Source: Nemophila menziesii (lineage: Eukaryota > Streptophyta > Magnoliopsida > Boraginales > Hydrophyllaceae). From it: a stretch of 64,000 nt of DNA. Below are positions 10,352 to 23,099 of the stretch, in pieces; position 1 is the stretch's first letter; every line of letters starts with the position of its first letter. The translations under genes and the position numbers were made by a program. Below the pieces are notes generated by a model. It saw only the letters and a list, made by a program, of their open reading frames with translations. It did not search any database and was not told where the DNA came from. The DNA lies in contig JARWIR010000027.1 of NCBI GenBank assembly GCA_029959085.1, positions 8,618,001 to 8,682,000 of the forward strand, read 5' to 3'.

Positions 10352-12042
10352 CTCTTTTGAAACTTATTCCTCTTTCTCTTTAGCTCTAGCAGCTTGTAAC
10401 TCCATAACCGATCTAATCTCTTCTTGCATATCTCTCAAAAGCTATATAAAGTCGTATCTTTCGGATGAATATTCTTCTTTAGAATAGTCAGAGTCTTCGG
10501 GGCTAGACTTGGTTGGTTCTTCTTTAGTTTCTGGAACTTCCATGGTAATTTTTGCCGCATGCGGTAATTCCTTATTCTCTTCAATCTCAAGGCAAATAGC
10601 CTTGCAGGCTTCGAACCCAACATTGGAATCACCTCCTTTGGTAGATTTCAATTCATTCGCTTCAACAATATTTGTTCAAACTTTACTTAATTGCTCGACT
10701 TGTGTTCCTAAGATTTGAATTGAAGCTTCTTGTTCTCTCAACTTCTCGTTCGGTGTATTTATGTTAGCTGTCATCAGATCCATGAAATTCTTTAATTGTT
10801 TATTACTCACAACTCCCTCCTGAGGATATTGTGGCAAAGCTTTCTGAGCTAAAGTATCGGTATATGCGTCATTGGCAGGTTGTTGTGGAGGAGCAGGTCG
10901 ATTTCCTTGATACAGAACTTGACTTCTTGGTTGATAAGAGTTATTCCGGGGACGAGGTTGGTAGTTATATAGATTAGCGGCCCCTGTGGATTTGAATACT
11001 GCATACCTGGATGATTCTTGTTACCAAATTGATAATTTCATCATTTGGATATGAAATAAACAGATGCTGGATTTCCTTCGCACTCTTACCATGTATGATT
11101 TGGTACCTCACACTTCGGACAACCTTGTGCCTCTTGCACTACATTGTGGCGGCTAAATTCTTCTGCATCTCAAGCTTAATCTCTTTGATTTGATTCTCTA
11201 ATGCTGAAAATTAAGCTGAGTTTGCAGCTTCTGTATCTAATCGAAGCGTACCTCTGGTGTTTGTAACAGGAGCTCGCGAAAGTGGCCAACTCCTTTTGGA
11301 TCCATGGACACAAAAACCATCCTTTCCAAGATTATCTACCCTCAGTCTACTTTTGTCATTGATACCTTGGTAAAATATAGCTAACTGTAAAGACGGGGTG
11401 TAACCATGAGTGGACATCTAGCTAACTTCTGTTGAAACCTTTTCCATGCGTCTCCTACTTCTTCTCCATTATCTTTGCAAAACATAGCAAGCTCGCTCTG
11501 ATCTGAAAGTCTCATACTCGTCGGATAAAACGGTTAAAGAATGTGGCTTGAAGTTCTGTCCAAGTAGTAATTGTACCTGGTGGTTGTCTATCTAGCTAAT
11601 CACCATCCTTGCCGGTCAGAAAGAATGAAAACATGTGACAATAAATTTGCTTGCGTGTAATGCCTGTAGTACTATAAGCATCACAAATTCGCATGGACTT
11701 CTGAATTTCTCTTAACGAATCTTGTATTGTTGCACCACTATAGTGCCCAAAATTTTGAAATTGACTGAGCATACCCGGATCGTGTCTGAACTTGATATTC
11801 TGGATCTCTGGAGGACGATAACCTAATGGTTGAACTCGAAAAGGTGCTCCCAAGCCTGGACGATCTTGTTCAAGTCTGTTTATGTTTATGTTATCTTCTC
11901 GTGGTGGTGGTGGTAAATGTCCTAAAGGACCAAGCGGAGGATCTTCTCCGTGTTTTTGTTCTGCCATCGCTCTTCGTCGTTCTCTCTCTTCTCTCAAGCG
12001 TCTGTTATAAGCTATGAAACACATCTCGGGTTCCGCAAGCAT
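10352..12042 (-). pseudogene. gag: gag region of A2, decayed
   Basis: The first 148 codons (12042-11596) read through an Arg/Glu-rich start, PPPPREDNININ, PEIQNIKFRHDPGMLSQF and CDAYSTTGITRKQIY, the start of a retrotransposon gag core. Later parts survive in scattered frames, including TTWTELQATFFNRF and a CCHC knuckle with a stop inside (CPKCEVPNHTW, stop, EC near 11100-11135). A segment at 10651-10442 contains SNVGFE, matching the same word in B. The start codon is uncertain; an ATG a few codons inside is equally possible. Confidence 0.65.
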
Positions 12043-12162
12043 GCAATGTAAACCTCAAAGAGACTAAAACAAACCAAAAGCGTAAAACTGGAAAATAAAA
12101 ATAAATATAACTAAAACTACTACTACTAAAAATAAATAAATCACATGCTAACGAGACACGTG

Positions 12163-12180
12163 TTCCCGGCAGCGGCGCCA
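12163..12180 (-). promoter_or_regulatory. Primer binding site of A2
   Basis: On the sense strand TGGCGCCGCTGCCGGGAA, one base different from that of A1 and B, six bases after the LTR. Confidence 0.85.
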
Positions 12181-12186
12181 AAAACT

Positions 12187-13714
12187 TGGTGTCGGCTAAG
12201 GTGTGATAAAAATAAGATATAAATAAATCAAATAAACACCCTAGCCTAGCATGGTACTTCATGTATTACAGGACGTATACAAGTTTTAATGATAAGAAGA
12301 TTTGTTCCTCAGGGACTAAAATGTGTTAACCAGATGGGTAATTAAATCAGAGTAACAGATAATAGTTAAAAGACCGTAAAAGTAAATAAATATGATTGAT
12401 GAGGAGATAAGATTAAACTAAATAAAATAAAAAACAATTAAGTAAATATGAAAGAAATAAGATGAGAAAATATAGCTTAGGTTTTGCTCGTATGCACTAA
12501 TCCTTTTATTTCTTCTACTAGTTAATAAGGGTGATAATAGCTCTTAGATAAGTAGTCAGGATTCTAAATTCCTCCCAACCCCCGTCAAGGTGGATTAGGG
12601 TGGCAACCTCACAATCATGAGCGGACTAAAATAGTGTGCTCCTACGCCACTAGGTTCCTAAATGAGACTGGCCTTCTAATGATGTTCGGTGATTAAATCA
12701 AACCCTAATGACTATCTAGTTAGGCAAGCCCGTCAGGATCACTACCGCACACTAGACGTTTATGTGGTGTTTCAATAGTTAGACACCCCTTCCGGGTGAC
12801 AATCTAACTACTATTAGCACAGCCCTAAATTGATCAGGTTTAAGACAGACAGTAAATCAAAGCACATAAAACAAATATATGGTTAAACAGCTAGATTCAA
12901 TTTAAAATAATTCTCCCAAAGAAACATAGATATAAGAAAATAGAAATCATATATTATACATATTCAAAACCCAAGCTATGGGAAAATTAGTTCATACTAG
13001 AAAGAAATAAACTAAAAGAAAGATACATATGGTCAACTTGCTCTCTTGAATGACTTCTAATGATGAAGAAAACTTAAGGACTAATTGTGGGAGGAAAGGA
13101 CATGTTTACAATAGTCTAAGGGTGTATTTATAGGAGTTTAGGAAGCCCTAATTTGTTTTCTTGGAGTGGAAGACAAGTAATTGGACTTTAGTCCAACTCA
13201 AATTCGTAACCCTAAAATATAGAAAATGTAATAAACTGTTGTTGTTTTGTTTTGGCCGTAACTTCTTCAATATTGCTCTGATTGACGTGTTCTTTATATC
13301 GAAACTAATTGTCTCCGAAATCTCTACAACTTTGCTTCAAACCATTATTCCAAATTCCCGGCCAATCTTGAGTTATGATCACTGTTGTGGACGTAGCTGC
13401 TGGAATTCTGATTTACTTGGCAACTTTATCTTTCCATATTTATCTTTTCCTTCCTTTATATCCAATTTCCATCATTATCTTCTTTCCTTTATCTCTTGGA
13501 TTTGATTTGACATCTAATTAATTACCATATATTTTTAAAGCTTCACACTTAACAAACAATTAAACCAAATATGCTCTAAAAATAATAATTCATTAAATCA
13601 AGAAAAGAAATAAGAAAATTCAATAATTCTAATAAAAATCAACTAGAGACTATCCTAAAATACCTAAAATTATGTCTCCAACTAATATTAAATCATTACA
13701 AATAGGGAGACACA
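12187..13714 (-). repeat. 5' LTR of A2 (type II)
   Basis: About 1528 bp, sense start TGTGTCTCCCTATTTG and sense end ACACCA. A TATA box (sense TATAAATA) lies at 13125-13132, in the CCTATAAATACACCC context seen in B, C and H. It is clearly diverged from B and C. The first bases (TGTG rather than TGATG) suggest a small deletion at the tip. Confidence 0.82.
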
Positions 13715-15261
13715 TTTATGTTGATATTTTAGTTTCAATATCCAAAAAACAATCAAGTAAAATTGATGAGTATGTGTGTTCTTGAGAGAAAAATTTGAAC
13801 GATGAAATTGTTTTTAAAGGTTAATTATTTTTTTCTATTAATTGTTATTTTAATGGTATAAGTGTCAAATAGGCATATAATGGAAAGATATATTTTATAG
13901 GCTGATTTTTTTTAAATATTTATAGTTTGGCCTAGTAAAAAAATAAACACATTTTTTTGATTTCAATCTACTTAAAGGGCTAGGATTTAGTCTTATTCTC
14001 AATAATTCCAAGATTGTTTAGGGTTAGGGTTGTACATTGTGAGGTGATGGGGCTGACCTCTGACGGAGGCTTGAGAACCGCCAATCGGAGAAGTGGAGTA
14101 GGGTTTTAGGCCTGCCCTGCCCATTTGGGACTCTTACGTCGGAAGTGAAACGTTACGATTAAGGAGCTACAAAATCAACAGAGCAACGTATAAGAAGGGT
14201 TAATAGAGTGAGTAACAAGAACTTTGGTAACTTGGGATGTTACCTGCTGATGGAAACGATGACGGAGGAAGGACTGGGGGTGGGTCGGTGAATTTCACCT
14301 GTACGGAGTCACCATAACACCACTGACATACAACTTCTACAAGGTAAGATGACTATTTGGCATCCTATAAAACCTAGTTGGAAGTTTGAGGGAAGGTGTT
14401 CTGTAGGGTGACTTTTTGTGTTTGTAAAATTGGATACCTTTAGTATAGGGGAACATTCTATAAGCGACAGTAATTGGGATTATGATAGAGCAGCAAACAG
14501 GGAGATTTTGGTGGTGACAATCAGTTAAAGGAGTAGGGGTAAGGGTATGAGTTACTACCATTGGGATTTGATGGTGGCAAGGTCAGGTCATGGGGATGGA
14601 GGTAAGTTTGTTCAAGGTAAATTTGAAGAGGAAATGGATATCTATGGTGGAGTTTGGAGACAAGCGGTGAACAGAGTAGGTGTTAGAAGTGCAAATTTGG
14701 GTTTGAGGAGGAAGGTTATGAAGAATGTCAATATGAAAATAGAGGAAAAAATTTCGGTTGTGAGTTGGTCCATGAAAATTGGAAGAATTAAGAGAGGTAA
14801 AGAGGATGAGTACACGTGGATGGATGGGCGGAGACCCTCTAGGTACTACGAGGATGGAAGTATAGTGACTTGGCGTGCATGCAGCTTTCAATTGTTGATG
14901 AACACTTTAGTCAAACAGAAGGTTCGTGAATCTAAAGACCAGAGACCTTTCAGTTTTGTTAGTGCGGTACATGTAGTATGGGTTAGCAGGAGTTCAAAGG
15001 ACACTAATCTCACTTATGACACCGGAAACCAACATTTGGCTACTACTCATTATTACTTCCACCGAGTTCAAGCTTATCAACATTTTAACACGGTTTATAA
15101 GGTCAACTTTTCTACTCTCACTCTCTTTCTTCATTCCTTCTCTTATTTTCCTCCTTTTAGTTTAAACTTTATTTCACTCACTTATACTAGAAGTTTCTTC
15201 GCTTTTGTTACCTTACTTTCTCAATTATGTTAGTATGATATAAATAAGCTTTGGATACCCT
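13715..15261. other. AT-rich stretch before the LINE ORF1, unclassified
   Basis: The first 280 bases are plain AT-rich DNA. From about 14000 the composition changes to G-rich on the plus strand, like the LINE that follows, so this may be LINE 5' UTR or a decayed first part of ORF1. A 228-codon open frame at 14547-15233 resembles nothing I recognise, and its last third is low-complexity. I do not call it a gene. Confidence 0.4.
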
Positions 15262-16966
15262 ATGGCAACACACTCTCGACACGCACTCCCCATTACTCAA
15301 CTCCATGAATCGGAGGACGAGGAGATTGGGGTGATCAGCTTGGATATTAGGGTTCATAGTGTGGATGACTTAGATAAGGACAGGGTGTTAATGGTTCGAG
15401 TCATGGGAGACGAGAGGGTTAATCTGGCAGGCTTCAGGAAATGGGTGTTCGAGAGTTAGCTAGTGTGTGGTAACATTTCTATTTTAAAATAAAGTACAAA
15501 CTATTTCAGACTTGAGATTGACAGTAAGGGAGAACGAGACAGACTTTGGGGGTCGAGACCAGGTAATATGATTGGTTTTCACGTTGGGTTCACGAAGGGT
15601 CGAGGCAAATTTAATGGTACGTATACCAAATCCAATTACTCTGCAGTTTGGGTTTGGGTAAATGCTCTAGCTCACATTAAAAATATTATTAGGACTATTA
15701 AGACTATTACTAGGTGTTTTGCCTGAGATGGATAATGATGTAGTGAAAATTCTTAGGTTTAGGGTTAGTTTTTGTGTTTTGGACCCCATTCCCCGGGGGG
15801 TTTATCTCCTCCAGGAGGATGGGGCAGCCTGGGTGACTTTTAAGTATGAGAACATTGGTTAATTCAGCTTTGCATGTGGTAAGTTGGGGCATAAACGTGA
15901 GAACTGTAATGATCCAACAAAGAGAGAGGGTTATCTGAGGTTAAGCTTCGTTTGGTTACATGGAGTATGGAGTATGTCTTCAAGGACACATTGGAGGAAA
16001 CTTTGTTTGGTATAAGGAAAAGAGTTAGGGAGGAGTTTGGTTCTCATATCCAAGCTTACTCTTGGGTTAGGAGAGATGATAAGTCACCTTCTCCAGCTGC
16101 ATGGGGAAGACAACGTGAAATGAGATCAAATAAGGGTAATGACAGGAACACTAGAATGGATAAGTCCACTAAAGAGGCAAGTTCAGACAGTGATGGGGAC
16201 CATGACATGAGGGAGAGGGTTCTTCTCGTAGGTATAGGAACTTGGAGGATGTGATGGAAGAGGCACAGAGACAGGGCAATTTTACTCAACAGGGCGTGAG
16301 GAATATCTTTGTGAGTGATGATAACACTGAGAAAGAACAGGGTAAAAAGGTTGTGGGTGAGGATTCCAAAATAGTGACTGACCTTGATAAGAAGGTGACT
16401 GAAGGAGAAACACGAAATCTGACGTGGATAGTACAGCTAGGTTTAAATAAAGTGAGAAACAAAATGCTAAGAAACAAAGAATGGAATACAAGAAGTGGAA
16501 GGAAACAGAAAATAAGATTCAGAAGAAAAAATCCACGGTTTTTAGTCGCTGGTAATAGATTCAAGAAATTGACACTTGGAGAGGTTACTACATCTGAGAT
16601 TGGGGAAGGAGACAGGACTACGGTTGTAGAGATGGAAGGTGATGGGAATAGTAACATTTATCTTAGTAATAGTGATTTTGCGGAGTTATATGGGTAAAAA
16701 ATGGTGACACGGAAGCAGAGAAGGAGGAGGAATTAGACAACGACAACACAGTGGTGATTCAAGATACTGAGAAAGGTAGTGGTGAGGAACCGGGGACTTC
16801 TGAGTCTAACGTCGGGGCTATGTTTGACAGGGAGTATGATAGGATTACAGGTGAAGTGGTAGCTCGTGGACGTAGCAGGGGTAGAAGGGGAGGTAGTGGG
16901 GTCGAGGTAGCAGCCACCCGGGGATGGCTGCGGGTCAGAAATGATTACGATCTTCTGGAACTGTGA
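15262..16966 (+). pseudogene. LINE ORF1 (nucleic-acid-binding protein), broken
   Basis: It opens with ATHSRHALPITQ and a segment (DRVLMVRVMGDERVN) that fits the DUF4283-like N-terminal domain of plant LINE ORF1. Downstream, in changing frames, come ILRFRVSF, AAWVTFKYENIG and CGKLGHKRENC, the usual place of the zinc knuckle, though its first Cys is missing. The C-terminal part is Lys/Glu-rich and ends in an Arg/Gly-rich stretch near 16860-16905 (RGRSRGRRGG). Its end overlaps the start of ORF2 by about 27 bases in another frame. Function (RNA binding) is family knowledge. Confidence 0.65.
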
Positions 16967-19900
16967 AGGGATTAGGGCCCCTTTGACAGTCCAGATTTTG
17001 AAAGCCATGGTGGAGGATCATTGACCCACTATTGCTTGCTTTTGTGAAACGATGATGCGGAGCAGGATGCTCTTTTGGTGGTGTGCACGTTAAAATTTGA
17101 CAACTTTTTTGTGGTTAACCCCCAGGGTAGGCAAAATCACTCTAGGGGATTTTTGTTGGTTTGGAACTCCAGTATCACTTTGACTATTTTGGACTCTATC
17201 CCTCACTTTATTTCTGTTTTGGTTAATTATAATACTATGTCTTATTATTATGTTTTTGTGCATGCCCCTAATCTTTACTCTGATCGTCTTACTTTTTATA
17301 ATCGCATTACTGAATGGCGAACACAACATGATGATCCCATTGTTATATTGGGTAATTTTAATGATATTAATAATAGTAACAAGAGGCTCAGCAAATCTCC
17401 ACCAACCCAACAACATATCCTCAACTTTTATTTCTTTATTGCTAACCATATGTTAACTGAAATTTAGACTTACGGTAGTTACTTCACCTGGACAAACAGA
17501 AGTACGGGGGATAACGTTGTCAAATCTAGGACTGACAAAGTCTTTGCAACAACAGAATGGCTATACAACTATGCTAATGAAATTTCCTATATACCACCAA
17601 CTATGGGGTCGGGCCACTTCCCTATCATTGTTTCCCTCATGGGAAAGGAAAACGACATACTAGACATTTTAGATTCGAGACAAACTGGTACAAACATGAC
17701 GAATGTAGGGAGATTATCAACACCGCTTGGGGGGAACAAGTGCATGAATATGCTCTTCCAAAAGTTCTTCGGAAAAGGGGGTACACAATGGCAGCTCTTA
17801 CTAACGGGAATAGGATTACCTTCCCTAACAATAAAAAAAGATTAAGGAAGTGGAAGAACAGTTAATTGAGATTACTAATGCACCTCTCTTAGAGCATATG
17901 CAGATGGAAGAAGCGGTAATCAGGGACAAACTTCAGATGTATTGGACGAGGGAAGAGATATACTTGGCAGACAGGGCAAGAGATCAGTGGATCCGTTTTG
18001 GAGACAAGAATACTAAATACTTTTCTACTCTTACATCTCAAAGACAAAACTATAACAGAATTCCTAGTATTAGGGAGTAAAACAGAAACTGGTTACAGAA
18101 TGACCAAGAGATCAAAAGTCAATTCAATAAATTCTACATGGATCTGTTAGGAGAGCAAGAAAGCACTGAATTAGAAGAAGCGTTGAAGGACATCACACCG
18201 AGGTTACCCCAGAGATGAATTCAAAGCTTACTGCTATACATGATGCAGATGAAATAAAATGAGCAGTTTTTTATATGAGCCTAGTGTAGAACCCGGGTCC
18301 TGACGGGCTTAATGGCAGGTTTATTCAGGAATATTGGGACATTATTGGGGAAGACGTGGTGGCCATGGTTGTGGATATTTTTACTAATAATACGTCACTG
18401 AGACATTACTCAGTGATACATTGATTATATTAATACCTAAGGGTGACTATCAGACGGGAGTTGGGGATTATCGCCATATCTCTTGTGTTAATTTTGGTTA
18501 TAAAATTATTTCTAAGATTTTGGCTAATCATTTACAGGCTATTATGAATGATATCACGTCACCCACTCAATCATCATTCGTTAAAGGAAGGGCGATTCAG
18601 GACAACATCATTATCGTTTAAGAGATCTCATATTTTATGAAACGAAAACAAAAACACGAAGCACACTTTGCGGCAATAAAACTGGACATAGCTTAAGCAT
18701 ATGACCAGGTCAGATGGAATTTTTTTAAATTTATTATTAATTAAACTATGTTTTGTTAACAGTTGGATCAGCTGGAATTGGAGCTGTATATCGACTGTAA
18801 CCTCTCAATTAACGATTAACGGGGAACGCCAACCGTCCTTCCGTCAAATACAAGGGCTTATACAAGGGGATCCTTTATCACCTTTACTATTCTCATTTTT
18901 AATATAATCACTAATTTCACTTATTGAAGCAAAGGTTCGTGACTGCCGAATCAAAGGTATTCAAATTATGAGAAATTGCCCAGTCCTTTCAAATCTTCTA
19001 TTTGCGGATGACTCTCTGTTTTTTCTATCAATTGACGGCCATGATCTGGAAGAGTTTTAGGAATGCATTAAAACTTATTGTCGTTGTTCGGGCCAAAAAG
19101 TAAACTTTAACAAGTCGGCGGTTAGTTTCAGTAAACAAACTCCTGAAACGCGAAGACATGAAGTGACTATCATTCTTCAGATTAAGGAAACTTCTGAGCT
19201 CGGGAAATACCTTGGTATATTGTTGTGTCACAAAAGATCAAAGATTGAAACGTTAACATGGATAGCAAATAAAGTATTTAACAAAGCACTGGGTTGGATT
19301 GTGAAACTACTTTCAGAGGGAGGGAAAGAAGTTCTCATTAGAGAAGTTCTTCAAGACATCCCAACTTATGATGTGTCTATTTGCTCATGTCCTATTGGTT
19401 TTTGTCAGAAACTTACATCGATTATCGCACGCTTTTGGTGGAACTCTCTGCAGAAAAAGAAAATGCACTGGCTGGAATGGAAAAAAATGACGACTGCAAA
19501 TATTATTGGAGGACTTGGATTCAGAGACTTTAAAAGATCAAAATAACCTCTTCTCGAAGCACAACCGTGGAGAATTCTATCTAATCCAGACTCTTTGGCC
19601 CCAGAGTCCTCAAAGGTATTTATTTACCCAATTCTTACTTCCTTGACATTAAATTGCGATAGAGTGGTACCAGGTCATGGGCAAGTATCATCGAAGGTCG
19701 CGATCTACTTATCCAACAAGGTATTATTCAAATAGGAAACGGTGAATCTACCAATATTTGCAAACAAAAGTGGTTACCGTCTGGCATCATCAGGGAAAAA
19801 CCACTTGGTATAACTTTGGAAATGGTGGATTAACTGATGAATCCTGATAAGTCGGGGTGGAATTGGGAGGTTATTGACCCCAACGTTCCAGAGCCGGTTA

Positions 19901-20105
19901 AAGGGAAAATCTGGAAAATACCACTACTCAATACAGATGACCAAGACATTTTTACATGGCCTCACTCTAGGTCAGGATAATATACTACTAAATCAGGATA
20001 CTGCATGCTTACGAAGATGGTGGAGGACAATGGAGCTCAGACCTTATGTCAGGGGAGTGTCAATGACCCTAAACTCTGGAATACATTTTGGAAATCTAAC
20101 GTCCC
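16940..20105 (+). pseudogene. LINE ORF2, first part: endonuclease and reverse transcriptase
   Basis: ATG at 16940 opens MITIFWNCEGI, the standard start of the plant LINE endonuclease. Catalytic motifs are damaged: GDFND reads GNFND and SDHFPI reads SGHFPI. The pre-RT motif (RDQWIRFGDKNTKYF) is near 17970-18020. RT shows LIPKGDYQTG, QSSFVKGRAIQDNI, QGDPLSPLLFSF and the FADD active site at 19001-19012. Later come SGQKVNFNKS and GLGFRDF. Stops and frame changes occur throughout. The coding match ends in NVPNVSLF exactly where the LTR of C begins. Confidence 0.82.
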
Positions 20106-21487
20106 TAATGTCTCCCTATTTGTGATATAATAATCTAGGTTGGATACATCATTTTAGGAGTTTTTGGTCAATTAAATATAGATTTTTATTCATATTTTGA
20201 TATTTTCCTATTTCTTGTCTTGATTTAATGATTTATTATTTTTAAAGCATATTTGGTTTAATTTATGTGTTAGTATGAGGCTTTAAAGATATATGGTAAT
20301 TAATTAGATGTCAAATCAATTATAAAGAGATAAAGGAAATAAGATTTGGATGGAAATTGGAGATAAAAGGAAGTAGAGATAAAATAGGAAAGGAAAAGTT
20401 GCCAAGTAAATCTAAAATTCTGCATCCACGTCCACTAAAGTGAATATAACTAAAAGTTGGCTGGGAATTTGGAGAAAAAGTCAAAAGGAAAAGTATATAC
20501 CTTTTTGAAGCGGTCGTTTCGATATAAAGTAGGCGAAAATCGGAGCAATAACGAACAAGTTACTACCAAAACAAGACAACAGCAGTTAACCTTATCTCCT
20601 ATATTTTAGGAAACAAATTTGATTTGGAAAAAGAGTTCAATTCCTTGCCTTATACTCCAAGAAATTCGACCTAGGGCTTCCTAAACACCTATAAATACAC
20701 CCATTAATCATTGTAAACATGTCCTTGCCTTCCACAATTAATCCTTAAGTTTTATGTGCTTTTATCTAAGTTTGTATGGGAAAACTATTTTAAATTGATT
20801 ATAGCTTCTTAACCATATATTTGTTTTATGTGCTTTGATTTATTGTCTGTCATAATCCTGATTAAATTAGGGTTGTGCTAATAGTAGTTAGATGGTCACA
20901 TGGAAGGGGTGTCTAATTATTGAAACATCACATAAGCGTCTAATGTGCGGTAGTGATCCGGCAGGGCTTTCCTAACTAGATAGTCATTAGGGTTTGAGAT
21001 TAAATCACTGATCATTATTTGCAGGGTCCCCTTACCCAAATCCCTTCGTAATTGTTAGGTAGACATTTAAGTCCCCCCCGAAAAGGTTAGGAGGAATATA
21101 GAATCCTAGCTACTTATCTAATAGCTATAATCACCCTTATTAACTAGTAGAAGAAATAGAAGTATTAGTGCATACTAGCAAAACCTGAGCTATACTTTCT
21201 CATCTTATTCTTACATCTTTAATTTATTGTCTTTTAGTTTAATTAATCATTATTCTCTCCAATCAATCATTATTATTTACTAATATGTCTTTACTTTCAA
21301 TAACTATTTATTACTACTCTTTCAATTCATATAACATACTAAGTCCCTGAGAACGAATCTTTATTTATCATTAGGACTTAGGTACGACATCTGATACTTT
21401 CAGTGAGTACCATGTTTAGTCTAGGGTGTTAATGCATAATTTATTCTACTTTATTATCTTATTTTTATCACACCTTAGGCGGCACCA
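20106..21487 (+). repeat. 5' LTR of C (type II)
   Basis: Starts TAATGTCTCCC (TG changed to TA) and ends CGGCACCA, 1382 bp. TATA box TATAAATA at 20690-20697. Similar to the A2 LTR along its length. Confidence 0.82.
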
Positions 21488-21493
21488 AGTTTT

Positions 21494-21511
21494 TGGCGTC
21501 GCTGCCAGGGA
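21494..21511 (+). promoter_or_regulatory. Primer binding site of C
   Basis: TGGCGTCGCTGCCAGGGA, two transitions away from the A1/B site, six bases after the LTR. Confidence 0.85.
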
Positions 21512-21666
21512 CTTGTGTCTTGTTAGCGTGTGGGTTTATTAATTGTTAGTAGTAGTAGTTATTAGTTATTTTACAGATTTACGCTTTTGGTTTGTTTTTG
21601 TCTCTTTCAGGTTTTTAGTATATGCTCGAGAACCCCGAAAGTTGTTTCACAGCTTAAAACAGGCGC

Positions 21667-22443
21667 TTGAGAGAAGAACGAGAACAAAGAAAAACAATGG
21701 CTTTACGAGAGGAAGAAGTAGTACCACGAGAGGATAATATTAATATTAATGACGATCGACGTCAACCACCAAGCCCTCGTCTACCACTACTTGCCCCGCG
21801 TGTACCACCAGTAGGAGATAACAGGAATAATGTCAGACAAGAACAAGTCTCCCAGGCTTGGAAGCACCTTTTCGAGTTCAACCTTTAGGTTATCTTCCTC
21901 TAGAGATCCAAAACAAAAAGTTCAGGCCCCCAGTTGTTCAAACAATGTCACAACATATTCCTAAGACAAATCCGAAGGTTGACATTGAATTCAAGACATT
22001 TGTAGAGGCGTATAATCCAGAAAATATCAACGCCCAGATGCTTGAGATTGCGAAGAAAGGGCTTACACCACAACAAGTTTTCACGAAAGTTATTCCAACA
22101 AGAAGTGAGTGTAGAAGCCAAAAAAGAGTCTGCGACTCATACTGAGAGAGTCTCAAGAAGAGTTGAGAAAGAGTTACCACTCAAGCTCAATGATCCTGAA
22201 AGTTTTAACCTTCCTATTCAAATCAGTGGTATGCTCAAGATGAAAGCCATGTGTGATGTGGGTTCGAGTATGAATCTTATGTCAAAGTCCGTGTTCGATA
22301 GGCTTGGGCTGGAGAAGACAGAAAAAGCTCTGGTGAAGTTACAATTTGAGGATAGCTCAGTGGTATATACATGAGGAACAGTGGAGGAAGATCATGTCCG
22401 AATAGATAATATCACCATCCCTAATGACTTTGTTATTCTTGAT
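21667..22443 (+). pseudogene. gag-protease remnant of C
   Basis: The N-terminal gag words REEREQRK, REDNININ and LEIQNKKFR match A2. The frame then runs straight into PPVVQTMS and FVEAYNPENINAQML, which in A2 lie just before the protease, so about 1.6 kb of gag is deleted. A 1-nt shift near 22100 follows. Then comes the protease core with AMCDVGSSMNLMSKSVFDRLG and, after a stop, ITIPNDFVILD, where the element ends. A dead copy, but it confirms the type II protease family. Confidence 0.72.
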
Positions 22444-22975
22444 ATGATGTATCCTTGAAGTAGGCATTGTTGTGATGGCAAAAGCTGCATTTGGTGTGAC
22501 AATGTGACTGATATTGTGGTGCATTTACTCTTATCGTGTGCTTCTTGATATGTTATTCTTGATAGTTCGTGTTCGATAGCAAAAGCTGCATGTGATATAT
22601 CCTTCATTGATAAAACTAAACAAAGTGGTATAAGGATAGTTCAACGGGATACTTGTATAGGACAAAGACTAATATTTTCAAAATCTATTTGGACGGACTC
22701 GGCAGCTGAAGGCGAAGCGATCGCTGTTTTGGAAGCAGCTAAAATGGCACTTTAGAAGCCAAGAGAGAAAACACTTATCTGCTCGAATAACCTTGAGAAT
22801 ATTCAAGGTATTAAGTCGTTGTCAGCTGCATGGTGGAAGGTTAGACCGTATGTCAAGCGGATTTCTAAAATCGCTGAAGAGGACCAGAATGTGTTTTCAA
22901 ACACTTGTCGCGACGACTGAATGAAATGGCTGACACCGCTGCGTGAAATTAGGCAATTGACGTTTTCGGATGAAT
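22444..22975 (+). pseudogene. LINE ORF2, last part: zinc-binding and RNase H-like segments
   Basis: CIWCDNVTDIVVHLLLSC (near 22485-22545) fits the zf-RVT motif that follows RT in plant LINEs. After an imperfect local duplication around GCAAAAGCTGCAT, the sequence encodes TDSAAEGEAIAVLEAAKMAL and later AAWWKVRPYVKRISKIAEE, the C-terminal RNase H-like domain. Its second acidic motif reads ICSNN, so an Asp is lost. It lies downstream of C in the same orientation as the upstream LINE half, so the two are one element. Confidence 0.65.
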
Positions 22976-23099
22976 GGCGGCTCGCCATACCTGTCAACTT
23001 TACTAGATTAGGGATTGGTTAACATGTAAATGGTAATACGGGTATTGTGTAGTGGGAAATATCTTCCTAAAAAAACACAAAAATTTAATACTTTTTAAT

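Larger units (their letters stand above)
8944..13714 (-). mobile_element. Element A2: RT-less gypsy-type element, type II, 3' end missing
   Basis: In sense order it has a 5' LTR (12187-13714), a PBS, a decayed gag, a protease and then directly an integrase-tail-like segment. The shared post-stop hairpin and a GC-rich spacer follow and are cut by A1. Nothing resembling RT, RNase H or the integrase core occurs in the roughly 400 bases between the protease core and the tail. Architecture and LTR type match B. The 3' LTR must lie left of the window if A1 inserted here. Confidence 0.85.
20106..22443 (+). mobile_element. Element C: deleted type II element inside the LINE
   Basis: A full 5' LTR, PBS, gag start and protease are present; the integrase-like tail, 3' UTR and 3' LTR are not. 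The LINE resumes at about 22444, so the 3' part was lost after insertion. An internal deletion joins the gag start to the protease linker near 21935. The left flank GTCCC cannot be checked for a target duplication. Confidence 0.78.
14000..23075 (+). mobile_element. Decayed plant LINE, interrupted by element C
   Basis: An ORF1 remnant with a zinc-knuckle-like motif is followed by ORF2 with endonuclease, RT, zinc-binding and RNase H-like segments, the order of plant L1-type LINEs. Element C splits ORF2 at 20106. The 3' end is unresolved; an A-rich stretch at 23071-23090 may be the tail. The 5' limit is a guess. Many stops and shifts show it is long dead. Confidence 0.75.

Noticed and set aside
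14015..14030. TTTAGGGTTAGGG, telomere-like
   Set aside because: Only about two units; far too short for interstitial telomeric DNA.
14547..15233. A 228-codon plus-strand open frame
   Set aside because: It has no recognisable domain, its last third is low-complexity, and it lies in probable LINE 5' sequence. Listed only as unclassified.
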